Assembly (NCBI RefSeq): GCF_042678185.1
Contig: NZ_JBHUDQ010000001.1
From: Ramlibacter ginsenosidimutans
GTDB taxonomy: Bacteria > Pseudomonadota > Gammaproteobacteria > Burkholderiales > Burkholderiaceae_C
Strand: one strand, 5' to 3'
Length of the DNA: 64,000 nucleotides
Both the position numbers and the translations under genes were made by a program. Below are positions 42,148 through 50,490 of this stretch, in pieces; the first letter of the stretch is position 1; each line of letters begins with the position of its first letter. The notes under the pieces are model-generated. The model was not told the origin of the DNA. It did no database searches and worked only from the letters and a program-made list of their open reading frames with translations.

Positions 42148-42993
42148 TTACTGCGTGCTCGCCGTCGTCTGCAGGCCGTAGTCCTGGCGCTTGAGCGCCA
42201 CGTAGGTGCTGCGGTCCATTTCGTGCAGCTGGCGCGGGTAGTGTTCTGTCGCGGCGAACCACTGGTTGATGCGCTTGTCCGTGCGCTGGGCCTGGGGCAG
42301 GTCCATCGTGTTCAGGTACGCGTCGATCGCGAGGTAATAGCGCATCGCATTGCGCTCCACCGCGCCCCGCACGCCGTTCGTGGTGAAGCCGACCTTGCTC
42401 GCGCCCGCGGTGGCCATGTAGGCGTTCATGGCGAAGCGACCCATGCCGCCGAAGCCGTAGCCGTAGTTCATGTGCATGAACGTGTGGCCGTTGTCCAGCG
42501 GCACCGCTTCCACGTTGACGCGGTAGTCGTGCGTGCTGAACGGACCCTGCGCCGCGTTCAGGCGCGTGTCGAGATAGTCGTCCGACGCGGCCACCGGAGA
42601 GAACCCGAAGTCGATCCGGTACGCCTGGTCGGCGGGCTGGTCCGGCTTGCGCGCGATCAGCACGGTGAGGTGATTGCCGCTGGCCTGGCAGCCCTTGGTG
42701 TTGAAGGGCAGCAGCATGATGTCGCACCAGGCCGCGGGATCCTGCAGCGCCTCCTTCACCTTGTCATAGGGGTGGTCCAGCACCGCATACACGTCGCCTT
42801 GCAGCGTGTTGCCGTGCTCGGCCGAGTCGATCACCATCGGCCGCCCGTACGAGTTGTGCTGCAGCTGCGGCTTGAGTTCCGTGTAGCGGCTGCGCAGGCT
42901 GCCGGCGTCGGCGTGCGCGGCGACGCTGGAGAGGGCCAGCAGGCTGGCGGCGGCCACGCCCGCAAGGCGGGCCAGCATGGGTGTCCGGATCAT
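42148..42993 (-). CDS. Secreted protein of unknown function, possibly SRPBCC/START-like
   Basis: A 281-residue protein with a Sec signal peptide (LARLAGVAAASLLALSSVAAHA, cleavage near AHA-DA). The mature part, LQGDVYAVLDHPYDKVKEAL followed by an Asp-Pro-Trp-like AAWCDIML, resembles the start of START/SRPBCC lipid-binding folds, but I cannot assign a family with certainty. Two Cys (CDIMLLPFNTKGC) could form a disulfide. Later Gly-rich YGYGFGGMG and a helical C-terminus are seen. It is coupled by ATGA to the upstream unknown gene, so both probably work together in the periplasm or envelope. Confidence 0.75.
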   Translation of the reverse strand: MIRTPMLARLAGVAAASLLALSSVAAHADAGSLRSRYTELKPQLQHNSYGRPMVIDSAEHGNTLQGDVYAVLDHPYDKVKEALQDPAAWCDIMLLPFNTKGCQASGNHLTVLIARKPDQPADQAYRIDFGFSPVAASDDYLDTRLNAAQGPFSTHDYRVNVEAVPLDNGHTFMHMNYGYGFGGMGRFAMNAYMATAGASKVGFTTNGVRGAVERNAMRYYLAIDAYLNTMDLPQAQRTDKRINQWFAATEHYPRQLHEMDRSTYVALKRQDYGLQTTASTQ

Positions 42994-43475
42994 GCGTGTT
43001 TCCTGTGGGGGTCGGCTTCCTCGGTGTGCGAAGCCTCGGTGTTGTCGGTGCTGGTGCCGGTGGTCTCGGACTCTTCTTCCAGGAAGGCCTGGACATCGAG
43101 CTGGATGCCGCCCATGAACAGCGAATGCGGCGCCACCTCGTACAGGTAGCGACCGCGCGGATTGAGCACCAGCCGCATGCGCAGGCGCGGCGACTCGATG
43201 CCTTCCCACGCGCGGATCAGGCGCGTGCGGACCAGGTTGTCCCCGCACTGCAGCGACTTCAGCTTGTGGTAGTTGGTCGAGAGGTCGACCGCATCCAGGT
43301 ACCACGCCGACTGCTTGTTGCGAGCCAGCAGGTTGGCGGAGAGGTCGATCTCGAGGGTGAGCAGGTTGCCTTCCACTTCCAGGAAGAGATTGCGGCCGAG
43401 GAGTCCGCCATTCGTCTCGCCGTACTTGTACGTGAGATGCAGGTGCGAGGGCGTCTTGCGCAGTGAGTATTTCAT
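42990..43475 (-). CDS. Conserved hypothetical protein
   Basis: A 161-residue protein I do not recognise. It has no signal peptide or membrane helix. It looks mostly beta-structured up to about residue 130 (LFLEVEGNLLTLEIDLSANL, RMRLVLNPRGRYLYEV) and ends in an acidic, Thr/His-rich tail of about 30 residues (EEESETTGTSTDNTEASH). The ATG at 43475 begins MKYSLRKTPSHLHL. Its stop overlaps the start of the exported protein gene downstream. Codon use is like its neighbours, with no sign of recent transfer. Confidence 0.7.
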   Translation of the reverse strand: MKYSLRKTPSHLHLTYKYGETNGGLLGRNLFLEVEGNLLTLEIDLSANLLARNKQSAWYLDAVDLSTNYHKLKSLQCGDNLVRTRLIRAWEGIESPRLRMRLVLNPRGRYLYEVAPHSLFMGGIQLDVQAFLEEESETTGTSTDNTEASHTEEADPHRKHA

Positions 43476-43689
43476 GGGGGTTCACCCGATGGGCACAGCG
43501 TGAGGGCGAGGCCGGCGCGCCCACGTAGGACGTTCTTGCGTCTCCCTGTGGGTGCGCTCAGCCACGTGCGCACCGCAGCGCCACGACCGACGTTTCCTAC
43601 ACGGGATGGCGTGCTTTGGCCCACGGCGCGGTTGGCCCATCGGCCCAAGATGGCAGTTATCCCCTCGAAACAGACAAAAGGAGCAAGCA

Positions 43690-44766
43690 ATGGCTGCTGA
43701 AGAACGCGAAGACCGCGACATGAACCGCGACCCCATCACCGACGAACCGGGCGCGCACCCGATCGGCACCGGCATCGGCGCCACCGGCGGCGCCGTGGCG
43801 GGCGCGGCGGCAGGTTCCGTCGCGGGCCCCATCGGGGCGGCCGTGGGCGGCGTCATCGGTGCGGTGGTCGGCGGACTGGCCGGCAAGGCAGCGGGCGAGG
43901 CGGTGAACCCGACCGCGGAAGAAGCCTACTGGCGCGACAACTACAGCAAGGAGCCGTACTACGAGCAGGGCCGCAGCTTCGACGACTACAGTCCCGCGTA
44001 CCGCCTGGGGCTGTCCGGCCGCGAACGCTACCCGGACCAGTGGACGGGCGTCGAACCGCGCCTCGCTTCCGAATGGGAAAGCCAGCGCGGCAGCTCCAGC
44101 CTCGACTGGGACCGTGCCCGGCCGGCCTCGCAGGCCGCGTGGACGCGCGCCGACACGCAGTACCGCAACTACCAGTCGCAGGGTGCCGGCACGCAGGCGC
44201 AGGGCGGCAACTACCAATCGCAGGGCAGCAACTACCAGTCCCAGGGCAGCAGCACGGCCGCCATGGGGACGGCCGGCGCGGTGGGCGCCATGCAGCAGGC
44301 GGGCAACAACGACGGTGACCGCGGCGACGTGGCCGACGTGCTGAAGGACCTGGTGGAATGCTGCAAGGACGGCGAGTACGGCTTCCGCGAATGCGCCGAC
44401 CAGGCCAAGGACCAGAGCCTGAAGTCCACGTTCCTGCAACGCGCGGACGACTGCCGCCGGGGCGCCCAGGAGCTCAACGAGTGCCTGCGCCGCTACGGCA
44501 AGGACACCGAGGACAGCGGCAGCACGATGGGGGCCATGCACCGAGGCTGGGTCTCCATCAAGTCGAAGCTCACGACCTACGACGACAAGGCGGTGCTGGA
44601 AGAGGCCGAGCGCGGCGAGGACAACGCCAAGGCGCGCTACATGAAGGCCTTGCAGAAGAACCTGCCCGACGACGTGCGCCAGGTGGTGGAGCGCCAGTAC
44701 CAGGGCGTGCAGCGCAACCATGACCAGGTGAAGATGCTGCGCGACCAGTTCCGCACCGCTTCCTGA
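43690..44766 (+). CDS. Glycine-zipper plus DUF2383 (PA2169-type) protein
   Basis: A 358-residue protein in three parts. Residues about 20-75 are Gly/Ala-rich, resembling a glycine zipper (GTGIGATGGAVAGAAAGSVA). A polar middle region has YQSQG repeats (about 155-190). The C-terminal 140 residues match the DUF2383/PA2169 four-helix bundle: LKDLVECCKDGEYGFRECAD, FLQRADDCRRGAQELNECL, and a final YQGVQRNHDQVKMLRDQF. Such proteins are stress-linked in Proteobacteria, with function unproved. The start ATG 43690 follows AGGAGC. A strong terminator follows. Confidence 0.82.
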   Translation: MAAEEREDRDMNRDPITDEPGAHPIGTGIGATGGAVAGAAAGSVAGPIGAAVGGVIGAVVGGLAGKAAGEAVNPTAEEAYWRDNYSKEPYYEQGRSFDDYSPAYRLGLSGRERYPDQWTGVEPRLASEWESQRGSSSLDWDRARPASQAAWTRADTQYRNYQSQGAGTQAQGGNYQSQGSNYQSQGSSTAAMGTAGAVGAMQQAGNNDGDRGDVADVLKDLVECCKDGEYGFRECADQAKDQSLKSTFLQRADDCRRGAQELNECLRRYGKDTEDSGSTMGAMHRGWVSIKSKLTTYDDKAVLEEAERGEDNAKARYMKALQKNLPDDVRQVVERQYQGVQRNHDQVKMLRDQFRTAS

Positions 44767-44776
44767 ACGGAGTACA

Positions 44777-44804
44777 ACGAGGGGCTTCTGCCCCTCGTTT
44801 CTTG
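44777..44804 (+). terminator. Rho-independent terminator directly before ligD
   Basis: ACGAGGGGC (44777-44785), loop TTCT, GCCCCTCGT (44790-44798), then TTTCTT-like T-rich sequence to 44804. It is a 9-bp perfect stem 10 bp after the DUF2383 gene stop. The ligD ATG at 44810 starts only about 6 bp after it, so the hairpin also fills the place where a ribosome-binding site would be. Confidence 0.85.
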
Positions 44805-44809
44805 CCTGG

Positions 44810-47413
44810 ATGGCCGACCGCAACGCCCTCAAGACCTACCGCGACAAGCGCGACTTCGACGCCACGCCGGAACCGGCGGAGGGCGGCGAAGCGAACGAGC
44901 ACGCGCGCAGCTTCGTGGTCCAGAAGCACTGGGCCACGCGGCTGCACTACGACTTCCGCCTCGAGCTCGAGGGCACGATGAAGAGCTGGGCCGTTCCCAA
45001 GGGCCCGAGCTACGATCCGCACGACAAGCGCATGGCGATGCCCACCGAGGACCATCCCATCGCGTACAACCGCTTCGAAGGCACCATCCCGCGCGGCAAC
45101 TACGGCGCGGGCAAGGTGATCATCTGGGACAAGGGCACCTGGATCCCGCTGGAAGACCCGCACAAGGGCTACCGCGACGGCAAGCTCAAGTTCGAACTGC
45201 GCGGGCACAAGCTGCATGGGCACTGGACGCTGGTTCGCATGAAGGGGCGGGGCAAGGGCCGCGAGGACCCGTGGCTGTTGATCAAGGAACGCGACGAGTT
45301 CGCGCGGCCGGTGGGCGAATTCAGCCTGGTCGACGAGATGCCCGATTCCGTGCAGGAGCTGGCGGACCGGCCCGCGGCCGTGGCAGCGCCGGGCGCAGAC
45401 GCGGACGCGGACCCGCCTGCGACGCCGTCGGCTTCGGGGCCGCCCGAGGGGTCACGGCCGTCCGCCTTGCCGCAGACGCTGCAGCCGGAGCTCGCCGTGC
45501 TGGTGGACGAGCCGCCCCAGGATCCGGAGAACTGGGTGTTCGAGATCAAGTTCGACGGCTACCGCATGCTCGCGCGCGTCGAAGCCGGTGCGATCCGCCT
45601 GCTCACCCGCAACGGCAACGACTGGACCGATCGCCTGCCCGGCCTCGCCAAGGCGCTGCACAGCATGGAGTTGCCGGACGGCTGGTACGACGGCGAGATC
45701 ATCATGCCGGGCCAGGACGTGCCGGCCGACTTCCAGGCCCTGCAGGGCGCGTTCGACAGCAAGCGCACCGACCAGATCGTCTATTACCTGTTCGACCTGC
45801 CCTACTGCGCCGGGCAGGACCTGCGCGACGTGCCGCTCGTGGAACGGCGCGCCGTGCTGCAGCGCATCTGCGAGCGCAAGCCGCACCCCAATGTGCGCTT
45901 CAGCGCGGTGTTCGACGTGCAGCCGCAGCAGATGCTGGAGTCCGCCTGCCGCCTCGGCCTGGAGGGCGTGATCGCGAAGCGGCGCGACTCGGCCTATGTC
46001 GGCCGGCGTTCCAGCGACTGGATCAAGCTCAAGTGCAAGCTGCGCCAGGAGTTCGTGATCGGCGGCTGGACCGACCCGAAGGGCTCGCGCACCGGCATCG
46101 GTTCGCTGCTGCTCGGGGTGCACGCGCAGGACGGCAAACTGCGCTACGCCGGCAACGTGGGCACGGGCTTCAACGAGGAGACGCTGCGCGCGCTGCGCAA
46201 GGCGCTCGACGCGCTGCCCGCGCCGCGCAAGCCGTTCGAAGCCGGCACCGGGCTGCCCCGCGATGCGCACTGGGTCCGGCCGGAGCTGGTCTGCGAGGTG
46301 TCGTTCGGCGAGTGGACGCGCGACGGCAAGATCCGCCACTCGGTGTTCCACGGCCTGCGCAGCGACAAGCCGGCCGCCGCGGTGGGCGAAGAGCCCGTGC
46401 TGCATGCGCCGCCCCTGGACCGTCCCGCGAGCACGGGGCGCAAGTCCGCGCCGCGCAAGAAGCCAACGCCAGCACCGGCACCCGCGGCCGCGCCGACGCC
46501 AGCCGCAGCCGCCGTCGCGAGCACGCTGCCGCCGACCTTGCGCATCAGCAATCCCGATCGCGTCGTGGATCCCTCCACCGGCATCACCAAGCTGGAGCTG
46601 GTGCGCTACTACGCGCTGGTGGCTCCGGTGATGATGCCGCACCTGGAGGACCGCCCCATCGCGATGGTGCGCGCGCCCGACGGCATCGAGGGCCAGCTGT
46701 TCTTCCAGAAGCACCTCGATCGCTACAAGATGGCCGGCGTGGTGCCGCTCGATCCCGCGATCTTCCCGGGTCACCCGCCGATGGTGAAGATCGCCGGCCC
46801 GGAAGGCATTCTCTCGGCCGCGCAGATGAACGTGGTGGAGATCCACACCTGGAACGGCGTGGTGAAGCACATCGACCAGCCCGACCGCATGACCTTCGAC
46901 ATCGACCCGGGCGAAGGCGTGAGCTGGGCGCAGATCCAGGAGGCTGCGCAACTGGTGCGCACCATGCTCGACGAGCTGGAGCTGCCCTGCTTCCTGAAGA
47001 CCAGCGGCGGCAAGGGGCTGCACCTGGTAGTGCCGCTGAAGCCCCAGCGCGACTGGGACACGGTCAAGGACTTCTCGCAGGCCGTGGTGCAGCACCTCGC
47101 GCGCACGCTGCCCGACCGCTTCGTGGCCAAGAGCGGTGGGAAGAACCGCGTGGGCCGCATCTTCATCGACTACCTGCGCAACGGCTATGGCGCCACGACG
47201 GCGTGCGCGTGGTCGGCGCGCGCCCGGCCTGGGCTCGGCATCTCGGTGCCGGTGCTGTGGGACGAGTTGCCCGCCCTGAAGAGCGGCGCGCACTGGACCG
47301 TCGCCACGGCGCACAGCCGGCTCGACCAGGGCAACGCACCCTGGGCCGACTACGAGGCGAGCCGCACCACGCTGGCGGCGGCGATGAAGAAGCTGGGCTT
47401 CGAGCCCCGCTAG
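44810..47413 (+). CDS. ligD: Three-domain DNA ligase D (phosphoesterase, ligase, polymerase)
   Basis: Enzyme of bacterial non-homologous end joining, 867 residues. The 3'-phosphoesterase domain (about 5-150) has HYDFRLELEGTMKSWAVPKG and PRGNYGAGKVIIWDKG. The ATP-dependent ligase domain (about 225-530) has motif I EIKFDGYR with the nucleotidyl Lys near residue 246 and LEGVIAKRRDS. An Ala/Pro linker leads to the primase-polymerase domain (about 580-860), with FDIDPGEGVSW and KTSGGKGLH. The PE-LIG-POL order is the common proteobacterial one. No ku gene is in the window. The ATG has no visible ribosome-binding site. Confidence 0.95.
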   Translation: MADRNALKTYRDKRDFDATPEPAEGGEANEHARSFVVQKHWATRLHYDFRLELEGTMKSWAVPKGPSYDPHDKRMAMPTEDHPIAYNRFEGTIPRGNYGAGKVIIWDKGTWIPLEDPHKGYRDGKLKFELRGHKLHGHWTLVRMKGRGKGREDPWLLIKERDEFARPVGEFSLVDEMPDSVQELADRPAAVAAPGADADADPPATPSASGPPEGSRPSALPQTLQPELAVLVDEPPQDPENWVFEIKFDGYRMLARVEAGAIRLLTRNGNDWTDRLPGLAKALHSMELPDGWYDGEIIMPGQDVPADFQALQGAFDSKRTDQIVYYLFDLPYCAGQDLRDVPLVERRAVLQRICERKPHPNVRFSAVFDVQPQQMLESACRLGLEGVIAKRRDSAYVGRRSSDWIKLKCKLRQEFVIGGWTDPKGSRTGIGSLLLGVHAQDGKLRYAGNVGTGFNEETLRALRKALDALPAPRKPFEAGTGLPRDAHWVRPELVCEVSFGEWTRDGKIRHSVFHGLRSDKPAAAVGEEPVLHAPPLDRPASTGRKSAPRKKPTPAPAPAAAPTPAAAAVASTLPPTLRISNPDRVVDPSTGITKLELVRYYALVAPVMMPHLEDRPIAMVRAPDGIEGQLFFQKHLDRYKMAGVVPLDPAIFPGHPPMVKIAGPEGILSAAQMNVVEIHTWNGVVKHIDQPDRMTFDIDPGEGVSWAQIQEAAQLVRTMLDELELPCFLKTSGGKGLHLVVPLKPQRDWDTVKDFSQAVVQHLARTLPDRFVAKSGGKNRVGRIFIDYLRNGYGATTACAWSARARPGLGISVPVLWDELPALKSGAHWTVATAHSRLDQGNAPWADYEASRTTLAAAMKKLGFEPR

Positions 47414-47434
47414 CAGCGCGCACGGCGCCGCCTG

Positions 47435-48100
47435 CTAGGGACGCGCGCTCCAGGCGAAGCGCAGCACGATGCGCTCGCCTTCGCGCGCGATTGGCACGCC
47501 CTCGGCCGCGGCCAGGGCTTCCAGGTCTTCCCACGCAATGGCTCGGTAATTGAGCTCGGCCGGCATGTGCGGCCGGTCCGCGGGCACCGCCTGGAAGCCG
47601 AACGTGATGCGCACTGCGTCGGCCTCCGCGGCGGCCTGCAAGGTGAGCTCCCCCGGGGCCGGGCGGCTGTCGGCCAGGTGCAGCAAGGCCGCGCTGAGCA
47701 ACGTGCGCATGGCGGCGCGTCGCACAGTGCCGCCCGTTTCGGGCACTTCGTTGCGCAGCGCATAGCCACGGAAGCTCAGGCTGGTCGCGAGCAGCGCACA
47801 GCACTCGCGCACCGCGTCTCCGGGCGCCACCATCGCAGCGTCGTCGGGCGCGAGCCAGCCGATCACGTCGATGCAGGACGCGAGCGCCGCCTTGGCGAAG
47901 CCGTTGATCTTGCCCGCGCTCTCCTGCACCTGCGCGAGGTTCGGCTCCGCTGCGCGCAGCCTGCGGTCCATCACTTCGTAGATCATCCCGATCGGCTGCA
48001 GGTTGACGACCAGGTGGTGGCGCATCGAAGGCGCCAGCCGGCGCAGCAGTGCATAACGCGCCGCTTCGGCGGCCGGCGGCAGGAGAGCGGGTGTGCCCAT
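47435..48100 (-). CDS. Uncharacterised protein resembling a degenerate histidine kinase core
   Basis: A 221-residue cytoplasmic protein. The N-terminal part, LLRRLAPSMRHHLVVNLQPIGMIYEVMDRRL, is helical with a His pair and resembles an H-box dimerisation helix, followed by a second helix. The C-terminal half (from about 95) has the order expected of a small ATPase-like domain, but I see no clear N- or G-boxes. It may be a phosphotransfer or pseudo-kinase protein; this is inference. Convergent with ligD, 21 bp apart. It has no adjacent response regulator. Confidence 0.6.
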   Translation of the reverse strand: MGTPALLPPAAEAARYALLRRLAPSMRHHLVVNLQPIGMIYEVMDRRLRAAEPNLAQVQESAGKINGFAKAALASCIDVIGWLAPDDAAMVAPGDAVRECCALLATSLSFRGYALRNEVPETGGTVRRAAMRTLLSAALLHLADSRPAPGELTLQAAAEADAVRITFGFQAVPADRPHMPAELNYRAIAWEDLEALAAAEGVPIAREGERIVLRFAWSARP

Positions 48101-48199
48101 GGGCCGGTTATAGCAGTCCTGGGCGGCGCGGTGAGACCTTGGTCCGATGGAAGCGCAGGGGCGGCCCGGGGAAGCTGGCGGCCGCGCAGTGGCCGACAG

Positions 48200-49183
48200 C
48201 TAGTCCACGTTCACGACCAGACGGCCGCTCACCTTGCCGCCAAGCAGGTCGTCCGCGGCGCGGATGGCCCGCTCCAGCGGCACGGCTTCGGCCATCGCAC
48301 CGATCACCTCCGGCGCCAGGCTGCGCGCCAGGCGCTCCCAGACCGCGGCGCGCTTCGCCGCGGGATAGGAGACACTGTCGACACCCACGAGCGTGATACC
48401 GCGCAGGATGAACGGCGCGACCGTGGCGGGGAAGTCCATGCCCTGCGCAAGACCGCAGGCGGCGACCACACCCCCGTAACGCGTGGCCGCGCAAGCATTC
48501 GCGAGGGTGTGGCTGCCGACGCTGTCCACCACGCCCGCCCAACGCTCCTTGGCAAGAGGCCGTCCGGGCTGCGAGAATTGGTCGCGCTGCAGGATTTCGC
48601 CCGCCCCGAGTTGGCGCAGACGATCGCCCTCCGGCGCGCGACCCGTGACCGCGGCCACCTTGAAACCGGCGCTGGCGAGCAGTGCCACCGCGAACCCCCC
48701 GACGCCACCGCCGGCACCCGTGACCAGCACCTCGCCCGCATCGGGCGTGACGCCGTGCGCCTCGAGGGCCATCACGCACAGCATCGCGGTGAAGCCCGCG
48801 GTCCCGATGGACATGGCTGCGCGCGCATCGAGGCCTGGCGGCAAGCGCACCAGCTTGCCGCCGTCCACGCGCGCCATCTGCGCGAGACCGCCGAAGGTCG
48901 CTTCGCCATGGCCCCAGCCGGTGAGAACGACCTGGTCGCCCGGGCGCCAGGCACCGCTCGTGCAGCTCTCGACTTCACCCGCGAAATCGATACCGGGGAT
49001 CATCGGGAACTTGCGGACCACGGGCGACTTGCCGGTGATGGCGAGGCCATCCTTGTAGTTGAGGGACGACCAGCGCACGCGCACCAGCGTGTCACCTTCG
49101 GGCAATGCCGCGGTGTCGATTTCCTTGAGGGTGGCCTCGGTTCGGCCAGCGGACTGCTCCAGCCAGATTGCCTTGAACAACAT
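48200..49183 (-). CDS. acuI: AcuI/YhdH-family NADPH-dependent acryloyl-CoA reductase-like oxidoreductase
   Basis: A 327-residue zinc-free medium-chain dehydrogenase of the YhdH/AcuI group. The start is FKAIWLEQ, with SSLNYKDGLAITGKSPVVRKFPMIPGIDFAG, the cofactor motif VTGAGGGVGGFAVALLA, and VDSVSYPAAKRAAVWERLA typical of AcuI. AcuI reduces acryloyl-CoA to propionyl-CoA; the substrate here is unproved. ATG 49183 with GGAG upstream is chosen. It comes 100 bp after the alpha-hydroxyacid oxidase in the same direction and may be the last gene of that operon or separate. Confidence 0.85.
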   Translation of the reverse strand: MLFKAIWLEQSAGRTEATLKEIDTAALPEGDTLVRVRWSSLNYKDGLAITGKSPVVRKFPMIPGIDFAGEVESCTSGAWRPGDQVVLTGWGHGEATFGGLAQMARVDGGKLVRLPPGLDARAAMSIGTAGFTAMLCVMALEAHGVTPDAGEVLVTGAGGGVGGFAVALLASAGFKVAAVTGRAPEGDRLRQLGAGEILQRDQFSQPGRPLAKERWAGVVDSVGSHTLANACAATRYGGVVAACGLAQGMDFPATVAPFILRGITLVGVDSVSYPAAKRAAVWERLARSLAPEVIGAMAEAVPLERAIRAADDLLGGKVSGRLVVNVD

Positions 49184-49283
49184 TGACTCCAGTACGGTGA
49201 AAAAGGAAAGAGGGAGAAACGGATCCACTGCAGCAAGCGGCGCTCGCCGGCGGCCCGCACTCGCGGATCGCCGTGCTGCAGGA

Positions 49284-50471
49284 TCAGGGTGACGACATTG
49301 GCGAGCACGAGCCCTGACCTGGCTGCAGCGAGTCCTCTCCCAGGTTGCGGATGTCCGCGATGCCCAGCAGCGCGAGGTTGCGCTGGATCTCTGCCTGCAG
49401 GATGTCGATGACGCGGCCCACGCCACCCTGGCCCGCGATGGTCGCGCCATAAAGCATCGGCCGGCCCAGGAAGACGATGCGGGCGCCGAGCGCCACCGCC
49501 TTGAGGACGTCCGCGCCGCGGCGAAAGCCCCCGTCGATCATCAAGGGGAAGTCGGCCGGCACCGCGGCCTTGATGGCCGGCAGGGCGAGCAGCGGCGCCA
49601 TCGCGCCATCGAGCTGGCGCCCGCCATGGTTGGAGACGATCACGCCATCGAGCTTGCGGGCCGCCGCCTCCCGTGCGTCCGCGGGATGGAGGATGCCTTT
49701 GACGACCAGCCGTCCGGGCCAGCGTTCCCGCAGCCAGCTCAGGTGCTCCCAGGTCAGCAGCTCGCGGCCGCCGCGAAAGCCTTGTGCCGGCTCCTCGGTG
49801 ATCGGGGGGCCGATCTCTTCGTACAGGTTGGAGAAGCGCGGCACGCCGGATGTGAGCAGCGTGCGGGCGAGGACATCGACCAGCCAGCGTGGGTGCAGCA
49901 TGCCGTCCCAGGCCAGCCTGGCACTGGGACGAAACGGAATCAGGAAGCCGTTGCGAAGGTTGTTCTCGCGGTTGCCCGCCACCGGCGTATCGCTGGTCAC
50001 GACCAGCACGTCGATGGCGGCGCGTTCCAGCCGCTGCAGGATGCGGCCCAGGCGAGCGGTGTCGCCCGGGAAGTAGCCCTGGTACCAGATGCCGGGCGTT
50101 TCGCGCTGCAACTGCTCCATCGGCATGGTCGACGCGCCACTCAGGATGAAGGGCAGGTCCGCCGCCCGCGCCGCGCGCGCCAGAGCCAGTTCGCACTCAT
50201 GGCGGCAGATCGCCGTGACGCCCATGGGCGCGACGCCGATCGGCGACGCGTAGCGCCGGCCCCAGAGCTCCACGGACTGCGAGATGCCGGCCACGCCGCT
50301 CAGGCCGCGCGGCCGGAACATCAATGCCTCGAAAGCCTCGCGGTTCGCCCGCAGCGACACGCTGTCTTCGGCGCCGCCGGCTACGAACGCATGGACGAGG
50401 CGCGGCAGGCGGCGGCGCGCCGCCCGCTCGAAATCCGCGACGCTGAGGAATCGGTCGAGGTTGATGGTCAG
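49284..50471 (-). CDS. FMN-dependent alpha-hydroxyacid oxidase/dehydrogenase with abnormal start
   Basis: Oxidises 2-hydroxy acids to 2-oxo acids; about 395 residues of the LldD/mandelate dehydrogenase/glycolate oxidase fold. FMN and catalytic residues are seen in YASPIGVAPMG, VTSDTPVAGNREN, VVKGILHPADA, VSNHGGRQLDGA (catalytic His) and MIDGGFRRGADVLKA. Residues before the first usual codon, GTG 50360, also match the family (RRRLPRLVHAFVAGGAEDS), so the true N-terminus is upstream, but only CTG 50471 or ATC 50465 is available. An ATG at 50494, overlapping the stop of the preceding gene, opens an eight-codon frame ending at CTGA. A one-base deletion, a rare start or a -1 shift could explain this. 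Confidence 0.85.
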   Translation of the reverse strand: MTINLDRFLSVADFERAARRRLPRLVHAFVAGGAEDSVSLRANREAFEALMFRPRGLSGVAGISQSVELWGRRYASPIGVAPMGVTAICRHECELALARAARAADLPFILSGASTMPMEQLQRETPGIWYQGYFPGDTARLGRILQRLERAAIDVLVVTSDTPVAGNRENNLRNGFLIPFRPSARLAWDGMLHPRWLVDVLARTLLTSGVPRFSNLYEEIGPPITEEPAQGFRGGRELLTWEHLSWLRERWPGRLVVKGILHPADAREAAARKLDGVIVSNHGGRQLDGAMAPLLALPAIKAAVPADFPLMIDGGFRRGADVLKAVALGARIVFLGRPMLYGATIAGQGGVGRVIDILQAEIQRNLALLGIADIRNLGEDSLQPGQGSCSPMSSP

Positions 50472-50490
50472 GCTCCCGCTCGCGTCGCGC

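Noticed and set aside
45452..47314. 620-codon minus-strand frame opposite ligD
   Set aside because: Antisense shadow of ligD with His/Arg-rich low-complexity translation and no start signals.
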